A DNA stretch of 64,000 nucleotides from JANXYW01 sp964458665 (GTDB taxonomy: Bacteria > Chloroflexota > Dehalococcoidia > DSTF01 > JACRBR01). Each line of letters starts with the position of its first letter. The stretch's first letter is position 1. The position numbers and the translations under genes were made by a program. The stretch is from the NCBI GenBank assembly GCA_964458665.1, contig CAYWOO010000192.1, positions 1-64,000 of the forward strand, given 5' to 3'. Shown in pieces: positions 41,150 to 50,044 of this stretch. Under the pieces are notes generated by a model that saw only the letters and a list, made by a program, of their open reading frames with translations, was not told the DNA's origin and made no database searches.

Positions 41150-42061
41150 TTATCGTGCGCGAGGATGGGCTTTCTCGTAGACCTGGCGGACGTGTTCGTT
41201 GGCGATCTGCGTGTACACCTGCGTCGTCGAGATGTTGGCATGCCCCAGCAGTTCCTGCACGCTCCGCAGCGGGGCGCCACCTCTGAGCATATGAGTGGCG
41301 AAGGAGTGCCGCAAGGTGTGCGGCGTCACCGAAGAAGTGATGTTCGCTTCCTTGGCGTACTGCTTGAGAATGAGCCAGAACCCTTGACGCGTCAGCCGCT
41401 CACCGCGGCGGTTCACGAAGAGGGCTGATTCCTTGCGATTCTTCACGAGGGCCGACCGGGCGTCGTTCAGGTACCCCGTGACAGCCGCGGCGGCCTGTTC
41501 GTGAATGGGGATTGTGCGTTCTTTCGAGCCCTTTCCCATGCAGCGCACGTACGGGTGCGGGCCGGCCATGTTCATGTCGTCCATGTCGAGCGAGACCAAT
41601 TCGGTAACGCGCAGGCCGGTGGCGTAGAGCAGTTCGAGCATGGCACGGTCGCGCCGCGCTTCCGGCGTGTTGCGCTTCATCGGCTGTTCCAGCAGCTCGT
41701 CGACTTCCGTCACTGACAGCGGCTTCGGCAGCGAGCGGCCGACGCGCGGCGACTCAAGACTCTCCGTCGGGTTGCCGCGGATCGTGCCTTCCGCTTGCAG
41801 ATACTGGAAGAACGATTTCATCGCGGCTACCTTGCGCGCGACCGTCGCCTCCGCATAGTTCTTGCGCTTGAGGCTGAGCAAGTAGTCGATGATCAGATCG
41901 CGCTCGAGTTGTTCCCAATCGCGCGGTTTGCCGTTGCCGCGCAGGCCGGTGAGGAAACTGTCGAACTGCTGTAAGTCGTTCTTGTAGGCAGCGACGGTAT
42001 TACCAGACGCGCCTTTCTCAACCGACATGAAGTTCAGAAAGTGGCCAATGTGATCGTCCAT
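41150..42061 (-). CDS. xerD: Tyrosine recombinase XerD-like
   Basis: 303 residues. The N-terminal SAM-like domain (FLNFMSVEKGASGNTVAAYK) is followed by the catalytic domain: ATGLRVTELVSL (first Arg), the beta-hairpin Lys in MGKGSKERTIP, HTLRHSFATHML (His-x-x-Arg), LGHANISTTQVYTQ (His and Tyr nucleophile). This is the dimer-resolving XerC/D type; the ending YTQIANEHVRQVYEKAHPRA favours XerD. It is not next to mobile genes. ATG 42061 was preferred over 42136 by homology. Confidence 0.92.
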   Translation of the reverse strand: MDDHIGHFLNFMSVEKGASGNTVAAYKNDLQQFDSFLTGLRGNGKPRDWEQLERDLIIDYLLSLKRKNYAEATVARKVAAMKSFFQYLQAEGTIRGNPTESLESPRVGRSLPKPLSVTEVDELLEQPMKRNTPEARRDRAMLELLYATGLRVTELVSLDMDDMNMAGPHPYVRCMGKGSKERTIPIHEQAAAAVTGYLNDARSALVKNRKESALFVNRRGERLTRQGFWLILKQYAKEANITSSVTPHTLRHSFATHMLRGGAPLRSVQELLGHANISTTQVYTQIANEHVRQVYEKAHPRAR

Positions 42062-42126
42062 TGCGCCCTCGATAGGTAAGAGACCAGTAGTTAGAAAGTG
42101 CCCAGGGGGGAATGAATTGCACGGCG

Positions 42127-42154
42127 ATTGTAACACGTAACTTGGCCGTGTCTA
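42127..42154 (-). promoter_or_regulatory. Promoter of xerD
   Basis: On the minus strand TAGACA (42154-42149), a 16-base spacer, and TACAAT (42132-42127), each 5 of 6 to consensus. The region is less GC-rich than its surroundings. It gives a leader of about 60 bases. Confidence 0.6.
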
Positions 42155-42229
42155 GTGATCGCGTGTCTCAATTTCACGGCGTTTTGATACGAATTCAGAA
42201 TACCCCTGCACCAGGTTGATTCGCGGGAG

Positions 42230-42934
42230 CTATGACACCTTGGGGCTTCTCGAAGCGCTGTGGAGAGAAGCGTCCGGCCACGCGTCGCGACCGATGAGCG
42301 GTACAAACCCGCACGGTCCGTAACGCGCGAGCGCAACACCGCAAACCGTCTTCGTTGCGCACACCACCTCCTGCATCCGCAGGCCGCCCACGGGGATGAT
42401 GAGGCGGCCGCCTTCATCCAACTGGTCGAGGAGCGCACGCGGAACATGCGGCGCGGACGCGGCGACGATGATCGCATCGTATGGGCCGCGATCAGCCGCG
42501 CCGAGCAGATCGCCCGCGCCGCAGACGTGCACTTTGGCGTAGCCCGCAGCGGCGAGCGTTTCTCGCGCGCGCTCCAGCAGACTCGGCAGCCGTTCGACCG
42601 TGATTACTTCGCGCACAAGCATCGACGCCACGGCGGCCTGGTACCCCGAACCCGTTCCGACTTCAAGCAGCCGCTCGTTCGGCTGCAACGCCAGCACCTC
42701 CAGCATCAGGGCGACGATGAGTGGTTGTGAGATGGTCTGCCCTTCCCCGATGGGAAGCGGGTTGTCGTCGTACGCGCGCGAACGCAAGTCGTCGGGTACG
42801 AAACGCTCGCGACGAACAGCTGCCATGGCGCCGACTACGCGTTCGTCGTGCACGCGGGCACGCAGCAGCGCCAGCATGCGGTCGCGGGCGGCCGTCAGGC
42901 TGGCTTCGGCGTCGCGGTTGGGTGTACTCCCCAT
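42230..42934 (-). CDS. pcm: Protein-L-isoaspartate O-methyltransferase
   Basis: 234 residues from ATG 42934. VRRERFVPDDLRSRAYDDNPLPI, GEGQTISQPLIVALM, LEVGTGSGYQAAV (SAM motif I), VITVERLPSL and DAIIVAASAPHVPRALLDQL are diagnostic of PCMT, which repairs isoaspartyl residues in aged proteins. Alternative starts at 42967 and 42991 are open, but the extra residues run into repeat sequence. The last ~15 residues after GRDAWPD are not conserved. Confidence 0.9.
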   Translation of the reverse strand: MGSTPNRDAEASLTAARDRMLALLRARVHDERVVGAMAAVRRERFVPDDLRSRAYDDNPLPIGEGQTISQPLIVALMLEVLALQPNERLLEVGTGSGYQAAVASMLVREVITVERLPSLLERARETLAAAGYAKVHVCGAGDLLGAADRGPYDAIIVAASAPHVPRALLDQLDEGGRLIIPVGGLRMQEVVCATKTVCGVALARYGPCGFVPLIGRDAWPDASLHSASRSPKVS

Positions 42935-42980
42935 CAACTGATCAACCTGCAGCTCACATTCGGGCATCCAGCTTGGTTGC

Positions 42981-43068
42981 GGGCACGGCACGCCGTGCCC
43001 CTACGGGTTCTGGTACTAAACGGTCGGGAATTCTCGTGAGATGCGGGCACGCCACCGCGTGCCCCTAC
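42981..43068. repeat. Two dispersed palindromes GGGCACG..CGTGCCCCTAC
   Basis: GGGCACGGCACGCCGTGCCC followed by CTAC (42981-43004) and GCGGGCACGCCACCGCGTGC followed by CCCTAC (43043-43068) fill the gap between uvrC and pcm. Confidence 0.8.
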
Positions 43069-43091
43069 GGTTCGCGGTGCGGTTCCCGGCA

Positions 43092-44993
43092 TCAAATGGA
43101 CGCCTTCACGTTCGCCGCCAGCACCGTCGTGAAGCCGATTGTTGTCGCGATGTCCTCGACGGAGGCGTCGCGGATGCCACGCACAGACCCGAACTTCTTG
43201 AGCAACGCCTTCTTTCGCTTCGGCCCGACGCCCGGGATGGTATCGAGCGCGGACTGGAAGCCGGCCTTCTTACGCACACCGCGATGGTAGGTGATGGCGA
43301 AGCGGTGCGCCTCGTCGCGAATGCGCTGTACCAGGTACAGCGCCTGCGAATTGCGCGCCAGCACCACCGGCTCCGAGACATCCTGCACGTAGATCTCCTC
43401 GTGCTGCTTCGCCAGACCGACGGTGGGGATGTCCTTGGCGCCCATCTCGCGCATCACATCGAGGACGGCGGCCAACTGACCTTTGCCTCCGTCGATGATC
43501 ACGAGGTCGGGCAGCGCGGCGAACGACTCATCGTCCCGCTTGCGCGCGCCTCGACCGTCCGAGGGCAACTCCACGTCGGGCGCCTCGGCGCCCGCATCGC
43601 GCAGTACCTGCTCTCGCGCCCGACGGAATCTCCTGCGCAGTACCTCCGCCATCGAGGCGAAGTCGTTCGCGCCTTCGACCGTCTTGATGCGAAAGCGGCG
43701 GTATTCCTGCGGACGCGGATGGCCGTCGATGGCGACGACCATGGAGCCGACCGAGGACGTACCCTGGATGTTCGAGATGTCGTAGCACTCGATGCGCTTC
43801 GGAGGCGCGGGTAGGTCCAGCGCTTCCTGCAGTCCTTCGAGTGCGGTGCGCGTCTTGCCGCTGTCGGCCATCCACTTCACGCGAGCCATGTCCAGCGTCT
43901 CGCGCGCGTTCGTCGCAGCCATCTCGACGAGGCGCCGCTTCTCGCCGCGCTGCGGCGCCAGCAGCTCGACGTTCGTGCCGCGGCGTTCGGTCAGCCAGCT
44001 CTCAATGAGCGCGTGCTCGGCGAGAGGGAGCGGCACGACGACGCGCTTCGGTACGTATGTTGCGGACTCGTAGAACTGTTGGATGAAGCTGGCCATCACG
44101 TCGGCGTCGGTCTCATCCTTCGTGCCATCGAGCGTGAAGCTATCGACGCCGACCATTTTGATGCCGCGGACGAACAGCACCTGCACCACGGCTTCGTCGT
44201 CACCTCGGGCGAGGCCGAATATGTCCTCATCGGCCGGCTTCGTGCTGGCGACGGCCTGGCGCTCGGTCACACGCTCGACGGCCTGGACCTGGTCGCGGAT
44301 GCGTGCGGCACGCTCGAACTGCATCGTCTTCGATTCGGCCTGCATCTGGCGCTTCAGCTCGCGCACGACTTCATCGGTTCTGCCTTCCAGGAAGAGGATC
44401 ACCTGCTTGATCACTTCGTCGTACTCCTCCTTCGTGCAGTACGAGGTGCAGGGGGCGATGCAGCGGTTGATGTAGTAGTCGAGACAGGGGCGCGGATCGG
44501 TGCCGGTGATGGTCTTCGTGCAAGACCGCCATGGGAAAAGCTTGTTGACGATATCGAGCGTCCGCCGCACCGAACCGGCGTTGGCGTACGGGCCGAAGTA
44601 GCGTGCGCCGTCCTTTTCGACGCGACGCGTTATGTAGACGCGCGGCCACGGGTCGGCGAGATCGACCTTCAGGTACGGGTAGTGCTTGTCGTCCTTGAGG
44701 CGGATGTTGAAGAACGGCTGGTGCCGCTTCACCAGCTCCGCCTCCAGGTGCAGCGCCTCCTGCTCGGTGTGCGTGATCACGTACTCGAAGTCGGCGATCG
44801 CCTCGGAGAGAGCGCGCGTCTTGCCCTCCATGCTGGATGGCGAGCCGAAGTACGAGCGGACGCGGTTGCGGAGGTTGGCGGCCTTGCCGACGTAGATCAC
44901 GGTCGCATCGGCGCTGCGCATGATGTAGACGCCGGGGCCGGTGGGAATGCGTGCGAGCTGCTCGGCGAAGCGGGTGGAGGTCACGGGCATCAT
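43092..44993 (-). CDS. uvrC: UvrABC system protein C
   Basis: 633 residues. GPGVYIMRSADATVIYVGKA is the N-terminal GIY-YIG nuclease (3' incision); the UVR motif (MQFERAARIRDQVQAVE) binds UvrB; the RNase H-like EndoV domain (IECYDISNIQGTSSVGSMVV, DLVIIDGGKGQLAAV) makes the 5' incision; the C-terminal HhH (DTIPGVGPKRKKALLKKFGS) binds DNA. Nearly full length. The ATG pair at 44993 has no ribosome-binding site and overlaps a -10-like TACAAT; if that box is used, translation would start at GTG 44984 (MTSTRFAEQ). Confidence 0.96.
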   Translation of the reverse strand: MMPVTSTRFAEQLARIPTGPGVYIMRSADATVIYVGKAANLRNRVRSYFGSPSSMEGKTRALSEAIADFEYVITHTEQEALHLEAELVKRHQPFFNIRLKDDKHYPYLKVDLADPWPRVYITRRVEKDGARYFGPYANAGSVRRTLDIVNKLFPWRSCTKTITGTDPRPCLDYYINRCIAPCTSYCTKEEYDEVIKQVILFLEGRTDEVVRELKRQMQAESKTMQFERAARIRDQVQAVERVTERQAVASTKPADEDIFGLARGDDEAVVQVLFVRGIKMVGVDSFTLDGTKDETDADVMASFIQQFYESATYVPKRVVVPLPLAEHALIESWLTERRGTNVELLAPQRGEKRRLVEMAATNARETLDMARVKWMADSGKTRTALEGLQEALDLPAPPKRIECYDISNIQGTSSVGSMVVAIDGHPRPQEYRRFRIKTVEGANDFASMAEVLRRRFRRAREQVLRDAGAEAPDVELPSDGRGARKRDDESFAALPDLVIIDGGKGQLAAVLDVMREMGAKDIPTVGLAKQHEEIYVQDVSEPVVLARNSQALYLVQRIRDEAHRFAITYHRGVRKKAGFQSALDTIPGVGPKRKKALLKKFGSVRGIRDASVEDIATTIGFTTVLAANVKASI

Positions 44994-44997
44994 TGTA
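44992..44997 (-). promoter_or_regulatory. Candidate -10 box TACAAT at the uvrC start
   Basis: TACAAT (5 of 6) overlaps the annotated ATG; 7 bases after it lies an in-frame GTG (44984), a spacing matching other leaderless starts here. Confidence 0.35.
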
Positions 44998-45015
44998 GCC
45001 AGTGGTGGGTAGCTG

Positions 45016-45227
45016 GTCTTTCAGTCTCTCGGTCTTTCAGTCTCTCGGTCTCTCCGTCGCTCAGTCGATCGGGCGCTTCGGGCGCTTCGGGCGCTTCGGG
45101 TGGGTGCCCGGAAGATGATGCTGAGTGCCAGCCGAGCAGGGCACGGCACGCCGTGGCCCTACGATTTCGCGCGACGCACATTCGGCCGTTCATCCTGGGA
45201 CGCGGGCACGCCACCGCGTGCCCCTAC
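45016..45227. repeat. Simple tandem repeats and two GGGCACG palindromes after mrfB-like gene
   Basis: Bases 45016-45065 hold TCTCTCGGTCTTTCAG-like units and 45070-45100 hold three GGGCGCTTC units. Palindromes GGGCACGGCACGCCGTGGCC (45139-45162) and GCGGGCACGCCACCGCGTGC (45202-45227) follow. The CTA at 45224-45226 inside the last palindrome is the stop codon of the upstream leftward gene. Confidence 0.8.
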
Positions 45228-46456
45228 TTTGTGGGTGTATGGGTGCGCTTATGCCGGATGCGGGTGAGGCGGTGTTCGAGGGACATCTGATCCGCAGCCG
45301 GGGCGCGTATCAGGAGTGCGCTCGTGATCTCTTCGGCGGCGGCGAGGTCACGGGCGTGATGCTCGTGGTGCTTGGCTAGCTCGAGGCCTGCGGGCCTGTC
45401 GCCCTGCGCCCACAAGCGGCGCCAGAGGGCCATTGCCTCGCCACGGGCATCTTGACGCTTGCAGAGCGTCGCATGACGGGTGGCGGCCCACATCCAGTCG
45501 CTGCCTCCTTCGAGCCATGGCAGTGCGACCCGGTACAGCCCGGCTGCTCGCTGCGAGTCGCCCGCGCGTTCGTACCAACGCGCGACAGCCACGGCGTCTT
45601 CCGGATCGATGTCGTGCGACGAGAGCAGCGTGGCGAGAGAGGCGAGGATGCCGACGAGCGACAAGACGTCCTCGGCGTTATGTCGGAAAGCAGCGCGAAG
45701 AGGGCTGGCGCGGCCGGCGCGGAGATAGTCGAAGTAGAGTTGCGGAATCAACCAACCCGGGAGATCGTCCGGGCGTTCGATCTTCAGCAGACGGCGCTCG
45801 GCTTCTGCGAGGCGGCACCCGGCCATCCGGTGCCTGTAGAGGCGCCGGACGGGGTGCAGCAGATCGAAGTGCGCCAACGCGCCATACGGGGACGGCAGGC
45901 GCGCCATGGTCATGCGCGTCTCGACGAACGGCACGTCGAACGTCCGGCCGTTGTACGTCACGAGGCCAGCGAAGCGGCCGATGTCGGCGGCGAGCATCGC
46001 CAGCATCGCCTGCTCGTGCGCTAGGTCCGCGAGGAAGTACTGGCGCAGGCGGAACGCGGGCGGCGCGCCCGGCTCCGCCTCCTCGTACGTACCGAGGCCA
46101 GCGATCACGACGTACGTGCCCGTGCCGCCTGCGAGGCCGGTCGTCTCGATGTCGAAGAAGGCGAGGCGGGACGGGTGCGGCGCCGCGTCCGCGCCGAGCA
46201 GCAGGCGCAGTGCCTCCGGTGCCGCCTCGAGCGCTGCGCTTAGCAGCAGAGCGCCGTGCTGGTGGTCGAGCGGGAACCACTCGTCACGGACGAAGACGGG
46301 GCCGTGCTGGGTCTGGTGCCAGTCGCCGCGGAAGATCTGGGCGATCGGCGGCTTCTCAGGCGCGAGCGGCGGCGGCTGGGGTCGGAGTTGTGGTCCTTTC
46401 GCGACGATGGCGTGGAGGCGATCCCGGAGGAAGGTCGAAGTGGGTGCGGTGGCCAT
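45224..46456 (-). CDS. mrfB: YprB/MrfB-like DEDD exonuclease
   Basis: 410 residues. An N-terminal region (LRDRLHAIVAKGPQLRP...FFPLDHQHG-like) leads to an RNase H-fold exonuclease: AFFDIETTGLAGGTGTYVV (Asp102, Glu104), LVTYNGRTFDVPFVETR and FRHNAEDVLSLVGIL complete the DEDD set. The C-terminal ~90 residues are TPR-like. This matches Bacillus YprB (MrfB), which works with the helicase YprA (MrfA) in mitomycin-C repair; the YprA-like gene is immediately upstream. AGGAGG lies before ATG 46456. The last residues (THTPTK) and stop come from a dispersed palindrome. Confidence 0.85.
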   Translation of the reverse strand: MATAPTSTFLRDRLHAIVAKGPQLRPQPPPLAPEKPPIAQIFRGDWHQTQHGPVFVRDEWFPLDHQHGALLLSAALEAAPEALRLLLGADAAPHPSRLAFFDIETTGLAGGTGTYVVIAGLGTYEEAEPGAPPAFRLRQYFLADLAHEQAMLAMLAADIGRFAGLVTYNGRTFDVPFVETRMTMARLPSPYGALAHFDLLHPVRRLYRHRMAGCRLAEAERRLLKIERPDDLPGWLIPQLYFDYLRAGRASPLRAAFRHNAEDVLSLVGILASLATLLSSHDIDPEDAVAVARWYERAGDSQRAAGLYRVALPWLEGGSDWMWAATRHATLCKRQDARGEAMALWRRLWAQGDRPAGLELAKHHEHHARDLAAAEEITSALLIRAPAADQMSLEHRLTRIRHKRTHTPTK

Positions 46457-46511
46457 TGGGGTTCGACCTCCTGTCGCGACGCGGTCGGCATTGTGCGCCA
46501 CACCCGCCGCC

Positions 46512-46812
46512 CGCGCGGGCTGGAAAGCCCGCGCCACGGTGGCGCAAACCGCGCGTTCGTGGCCGCACGGGCGGACACATAGGTCCGCCCCTACAACATC
46601 GCTCACTCGTTCGAGGCGACCAGCCGCACGGCGGATTTAACGCGCCATCGGACGAGCTGTGCTCGTGCGCCACACCCTGCCGCCCCCACGCGGGCTGGAA
46701 AGCCCGCGCCACGGTGTTGGGGAAGCGCCACGGTGGTGGAACGCGCCACGGTGGTGGAACGCACATCCGCACGTTGGTGCCCGCACGGGCGGACACACAG
46801 GTCCGCCCCTAC
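46512..46812. repeat. Four dispersed palindromes between the mrfA- and mrfB-like genes
   Basis: The 352-base gap holds CGCGGGCTGGAAAGCCCGCG copies at 46512-46538 and 46689-46713, and GGGCGGACACA(T/C)AGGTCCGC copies ending CCCCTAC at 46569-46594 and 46787-46812. Short GCCACGGTGGTGGAAC units lie at about 46720-46765. No gene is present. CTA at 46809-46811 is the stop codon of the mrfA-like gene. Confidence 0.85.
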
Positions 46813-49157
46813 ACTGCTGCCATCTCGGCCACAGGCTCACAGAGCCGATTCAGCAGCAGCGCTGCGGCACGTTTGTTGGTGCCGTGCTCGCCTATCGAGG
46901 GGCCGACGCAGCCGGGGCAGCCGGAGGGGCATTCGCAGCGGCGCACGACGTCGACCGCCGCCTCGATCAGCTTCGTGTGAATCTCGAACAGGCGGCGCGC
47001 CATGCCGACGCCGCCGGGCTGGTTTTCGTAGAGGAACAGCGTTGGGCGCTCGGTGAAGGGCGAGCGCATCTGGGCGACCGCCTGGAGGTCGCGCGGATCG
47101 CACATGAGGAAGATCGGCGCGAGGTGGCGCAGCAGGTGTGCGATGCCCCAGAGCCCGTCCTGGAGTTCGGCGCGGCCGAGGCCATTAACCGCCTCTTCGC
47201 TGAGCGAAAACCAGTAGCCTGTGGTGTGGCGGCTCTCCTCCGGAATGCTGATCCTTCCCCAGCCGACGTTTTCATTCGTATCGAGTTTGATCTTCTTGAA
47301 GATGGTGGCCACATCGCGCACAGCGACCTCGCCGTGGTCCACCTCGCAGCCTCGTGAGGGGGCGCGCTCGAACGACTCCAACACTTCGAGGTCGACGGCG
47401 AGGTTGGCATCGGTGTAGTAATCGACATCGACTTTGTGGACGTAGGCCTTCTTCTCCGCCCAGTCCAGGCGATCGACATGGTACTGCTGGCCGGCGTGCA
47501 TGTAGATCGCCTCGTCGTGGATGAGCAGCGGCGCGGCGGGACGGTCGATCTGGCCGATGACCCGCGGCTTCGGACCTTGCTCGATGATCACGAAGTTGTC
47601 GATGGCGGCGGAGCGCAGGCTGACGCCCTCGGCCGGGAAGACTTCGGCCATCCAGTGGTAGCGGCCGCCGGCCTTCACGAGTACGCCCTCGTCGCTGAGC
47701 AGATCGAGCAGCTCGGCTGATCGGTCGCCGAAATCGCCAGCGACACCGGCCACGCCCGCCGTTATATCCTTCTCGTCGAACGGAAGCTCGAACGCCGCGC
47801 ATTTCATGTGGCTGACGCGTACCAGCAGGTTGTCCGGGTCGACGAGGCCCGCTTCGGGGGTCGTATCGAACACGTAGTCGGGGTTGGCAGCGACGTACTG
47901 GTTCAGCGGCGACGACGACGCGACGATCACCGAGAACGCGAGGTCGTGGCGGCGGCCGGCACGACCCATCTGCTGCCAGGCGCTGGCCAGGGTGCCGGGG
48001 TATCCGGTCAGCACGGCCGCATCGAGGCCGCCGATATCGACGCCTAATTCGAGCGCGTTCGTGGCGACGACGCCCCGGATGCGGCCCTCGCGGAGGCCAC
48101 GCTCGACGGCACGACGCTCGTCCGGCAGGTAACCGCTGCGATAGCCCTCGACTGTGGCGGCGCCCGCGTCGGGGCCGGTGGCGTGGCCGGGGGGCGGCTT
48201 CAGCGCCTCGCGCAGGTAACGCAGCAGCAGCTCGACGCGCACGCGCGATGGCGCGAAGACGATCGTCTGCACGCCCGCCTGCAGCAGCCGCGAGCCGATC
48301 GCCCTTGCGGCGCTGACGGAGCTTTCGCGAATGCCCAGCTCGCGGTTCACGATGGGCGGATTGTAGATGGCGACGACCTTGCGGCCACGCGGCGCGCCGT
48401 TATTGTCGACGAGCGTCACGGGCTTTCGGACGATGTTCTGCGCCAGCTCGGCCGGGTTGGCGATGGTCGCCGAACAGCAGATGAAGATCGGGTCGGAGCC
48501 GTAGAAGCGGCAGACGCGGTGCAACCTGCGAATGACGTTGGCGACGTGGCTGCCGAAGACGCCGCGATACTGGTGCAGCTCGTCGATGACGACGTAGCGG
48601 AGGTTCTCGAACAGCTTCACCCACTTCGTGTGGTGGGGCAGGATGCCGGTGTGGAGCATGTCGGGGTTCGTGACGACAACGTGGCCGGCCTCGCGCACCT
48701 TCCGGCGCGCGTCACCTGGCGTATCGCCGTCGTACGTGTACGTGCCAATTCCGACGCCGAGGTCCGAGACGAGCGCGTGCAGCTCCTGCATCTGGTCCTG
48801 CGCAAGCGCCTTCGTGGGGAAGAGGTAGAGCGCGCGGGCGTCCGGGTCGTCGAGGATCGTCTGGACGACGGGCAGGTTGTAGCAGAGCGTCTTGCCGGAG
48901 GCGGTCGGCGTGACGACGACGACGTTCTCGCGACGTAGTACAGCGGCGAGCGCATCGGCCTGATGCGTGTACAGGCGGTCGATGCCGCGGCGGGCGAGGG
49001 CGGCGATGAGGCGCTGGTCGGTAGCGGACGGGAAGTCGCCGTAACGGGCGTCGACGGCCGGAAGCTCGCGCCACTCGACGAAGCCCGATCGCCCGTCGGG
49101 GCTGCGGCGGAGTTCGGGGTCGGATCGAAGGGCGTGCAGCGCCTGTTCGAGTGGCAT
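46809..49157 (-). CDS. mrfA: YprA/MrfA-like DEAD/DEAH-box helicase with C-terminal Cys4 domain
   Basis: 782 residues. LYTHQADALAAVLRRENVVV (Q-like motif), TPTASGKTLCYNLP (Walker A, 83-90), VVIDELHQYRG (motif II), CCSATIANP (III), VVATNALELGVDIGG (V) and SAWQQMGRAGRR (VI) define the superfamily 2 helicase. After the helicase core comes a beta-rich domain, then the DUF1998/MZB region with CECPSGCPGCVGP, four Cys that bind zinc in MrfA. In Bacillus it acts with MrfB outside UvrABC. Start MPLEQALHAL (49157) is preferred; the open frame to 49277 is repeat-derived. The stop codon lies in a dispersed palindrome. Confidence 0.9.
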   Translation of the reverse strand: MPLEQALHALRSDPELRRSPDGRSGFVEWRELPAVDARYGDFPSATDQRLIAALARRGIDRLYTHQADALAAVLRRENVVVVTPTASGKTLCYNLPVVQTILDDPDARALYLFPTKALAQDQMQELHALVSDLGVGIGTYTYDGDTPGDARRKVREAGHVVVTNPDMLHTGILPHHTKWVKLFENLRYVVIDELHQYRGVFGSHVANVIRRLHRVCRFYGSDPIFICCSATIANPAELAQNIVRKPVTLVDNNGAPRGRKVVAIYNPPIVNRELGIRESSVSAARAIGSRLLQAGVQTIVFAPSRVRVELLLRYLREALKPPPGHATGPDAGAATVEGYRSGYLPDERRAVERGLREGRIRGVVATNALELGVDIGGLDAAVLTGYPGTLASAWQQMGRAGRRHDLAFSVIVASSSPLNQYVAANPDYVFDTTPEAGLVDPDNLLVRVSHMKCAAFELPFDEKDITAGVAGVAGDFGDRSAELLDLLSDEGVLVKAGGRYHWMAEVFPAEGVSLRSAAIDNFVIIEQGPKPRVIGQIDRPAAPLLIHDEAIYMHAGQQYHVDRLDWAEKKAYVHKVDVDYYTDANLAVDLEVLESFERAPSRGCEVDHGEVAVRDVATIFKKIKLDTNENVGWGRISIPEESRHTTGYWFSLSEEAVNGLGRAELQDGLWGIAHLLRHLAPIFLMCDPRDLQAVAQMRSPFTERPTLFLYENQPGGVGMARRLFEIHTKLIEAAVDVVRRCECPSGCPGCVGPSIGEHGTNKRAAALLLNRLCEPVAEMAAV

Positions 49158-49271
49158 CCGTGCGTCTCCGTTACGAACAACCGTACGGGTTGGGAGTATA
49201 GGTGTAGAACGGGCGTTCGTCAATGGGAGTTCGTGGTTTGTAGTTGGTAGTAGGTAGTTCTCCGGCGCTTC

Positions 49272-49909
49272 GCGCACCTCACCGCGGCCGTCGGGCGCGC
49301 CCTCCCCGCGACGCGGAGAGGGCTCTCGGTTCGGGGGGAGTGCATTAGAGATCGGGCGGTCGTGCTCGATGAGGGGGCGTGCGGCGCTGCGCGCACCTCA
49401 CCCCACCCGTCGGGCGCGCCCTCTCCGCGACGCGGAGAGGGCTCTCGGTTCGGGGGGTGCTGCCAAGGTCGACCGGTAGTGTTGGAACGTGGCGGCGCGC
49501 GGGGCTTCGCGCACCTCACCCCGGCCGTCGGCCGCGCCCTCTCCGCGACGCTGAGAGGGCTCTCGGTTCGGGGGGAGTGCATTAGAGATCGGGCGGTCGT
49601 GCTCGATGAGGGGGCGTGCGGCGCTGCGCGCACCTCACCCCGGCCGTCGGCCGCGCCCTCTCCGCGACGCGGAGAGGGCTCTCGGTTCGAGGGGGAGTAC
49701 ATCAGAGATTGGGCGGCTGTCCTGGATTAGCGGCGTGCGGCGCTGCGCGCACCTCACCCCGGCCGTCGGCCGCGCCCTCTCCGCGACGCGGAGAGTGCTC
49801 TCGTCTGGAGAGCTGTTTCGGGTTTGATGCGTCGGTGCGAACAGGACGCGCTCCATTCGCCCGTCAGCAAGCAATCGAGCGACGCGCGGGCTGAAAAGCC
49901 CGCGCTACG
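49272..49909. repeat. Five-copy ~118-bp tandem palindromic repeat and GCGGGCTGAAAAGCCCGC palindrome
   Basis: Units begin at 49272, 49391, 49509, 49628 and 49747, a period of 118-119 bases. Each starts GCGCACCTCACC, has GGCCGTCGG and the near-perfect palindrome CCCTCTCCGCG/A/CGCGGAGAGGG, then CTCTCGGTTCGGGG. Units 1 and 3 are almost identical beyond that; unit 2 differs in its second half. A separate palindrome of the AAAAGCCCGCG family is at 49882-49909. This explains the 887-base gap; no gene is seen in it. Confidence 0.88.
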
Positions 49910-50044
49910 GTAGTGGATGACGATGGTGCGCAGTCTCTCGCGAGATCAGGCCGACTGGCTCGTTGACTCTGCGGGGTGCGGCGATAAGATCAGCTACGAA
50001 CTCGCTACACGGACGCGCCTCGCGCGTGGAAAGGGACGTTGATC

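Noticed and set aside
41150..42061. Integrase of a mobile element
   Set aside because: Length, motifs and neighbours fit chromosomal XerD; no phage or ICE genes are nearby.
45224..49157. Anti-phage defence system (helicase plus nuclease)
   Set aside because: Motifs match the YprA/YprB (MrfA/MrfB) repair pair, and no other defence genes are nearby.
49272..49860. CRISPR array
   Set aside because: The ~118-base units have no alternation of short identical repeats and unique spacers; they contain internal palindromes and resemble repeats scattered elsewhere. No cas gene is nearby.
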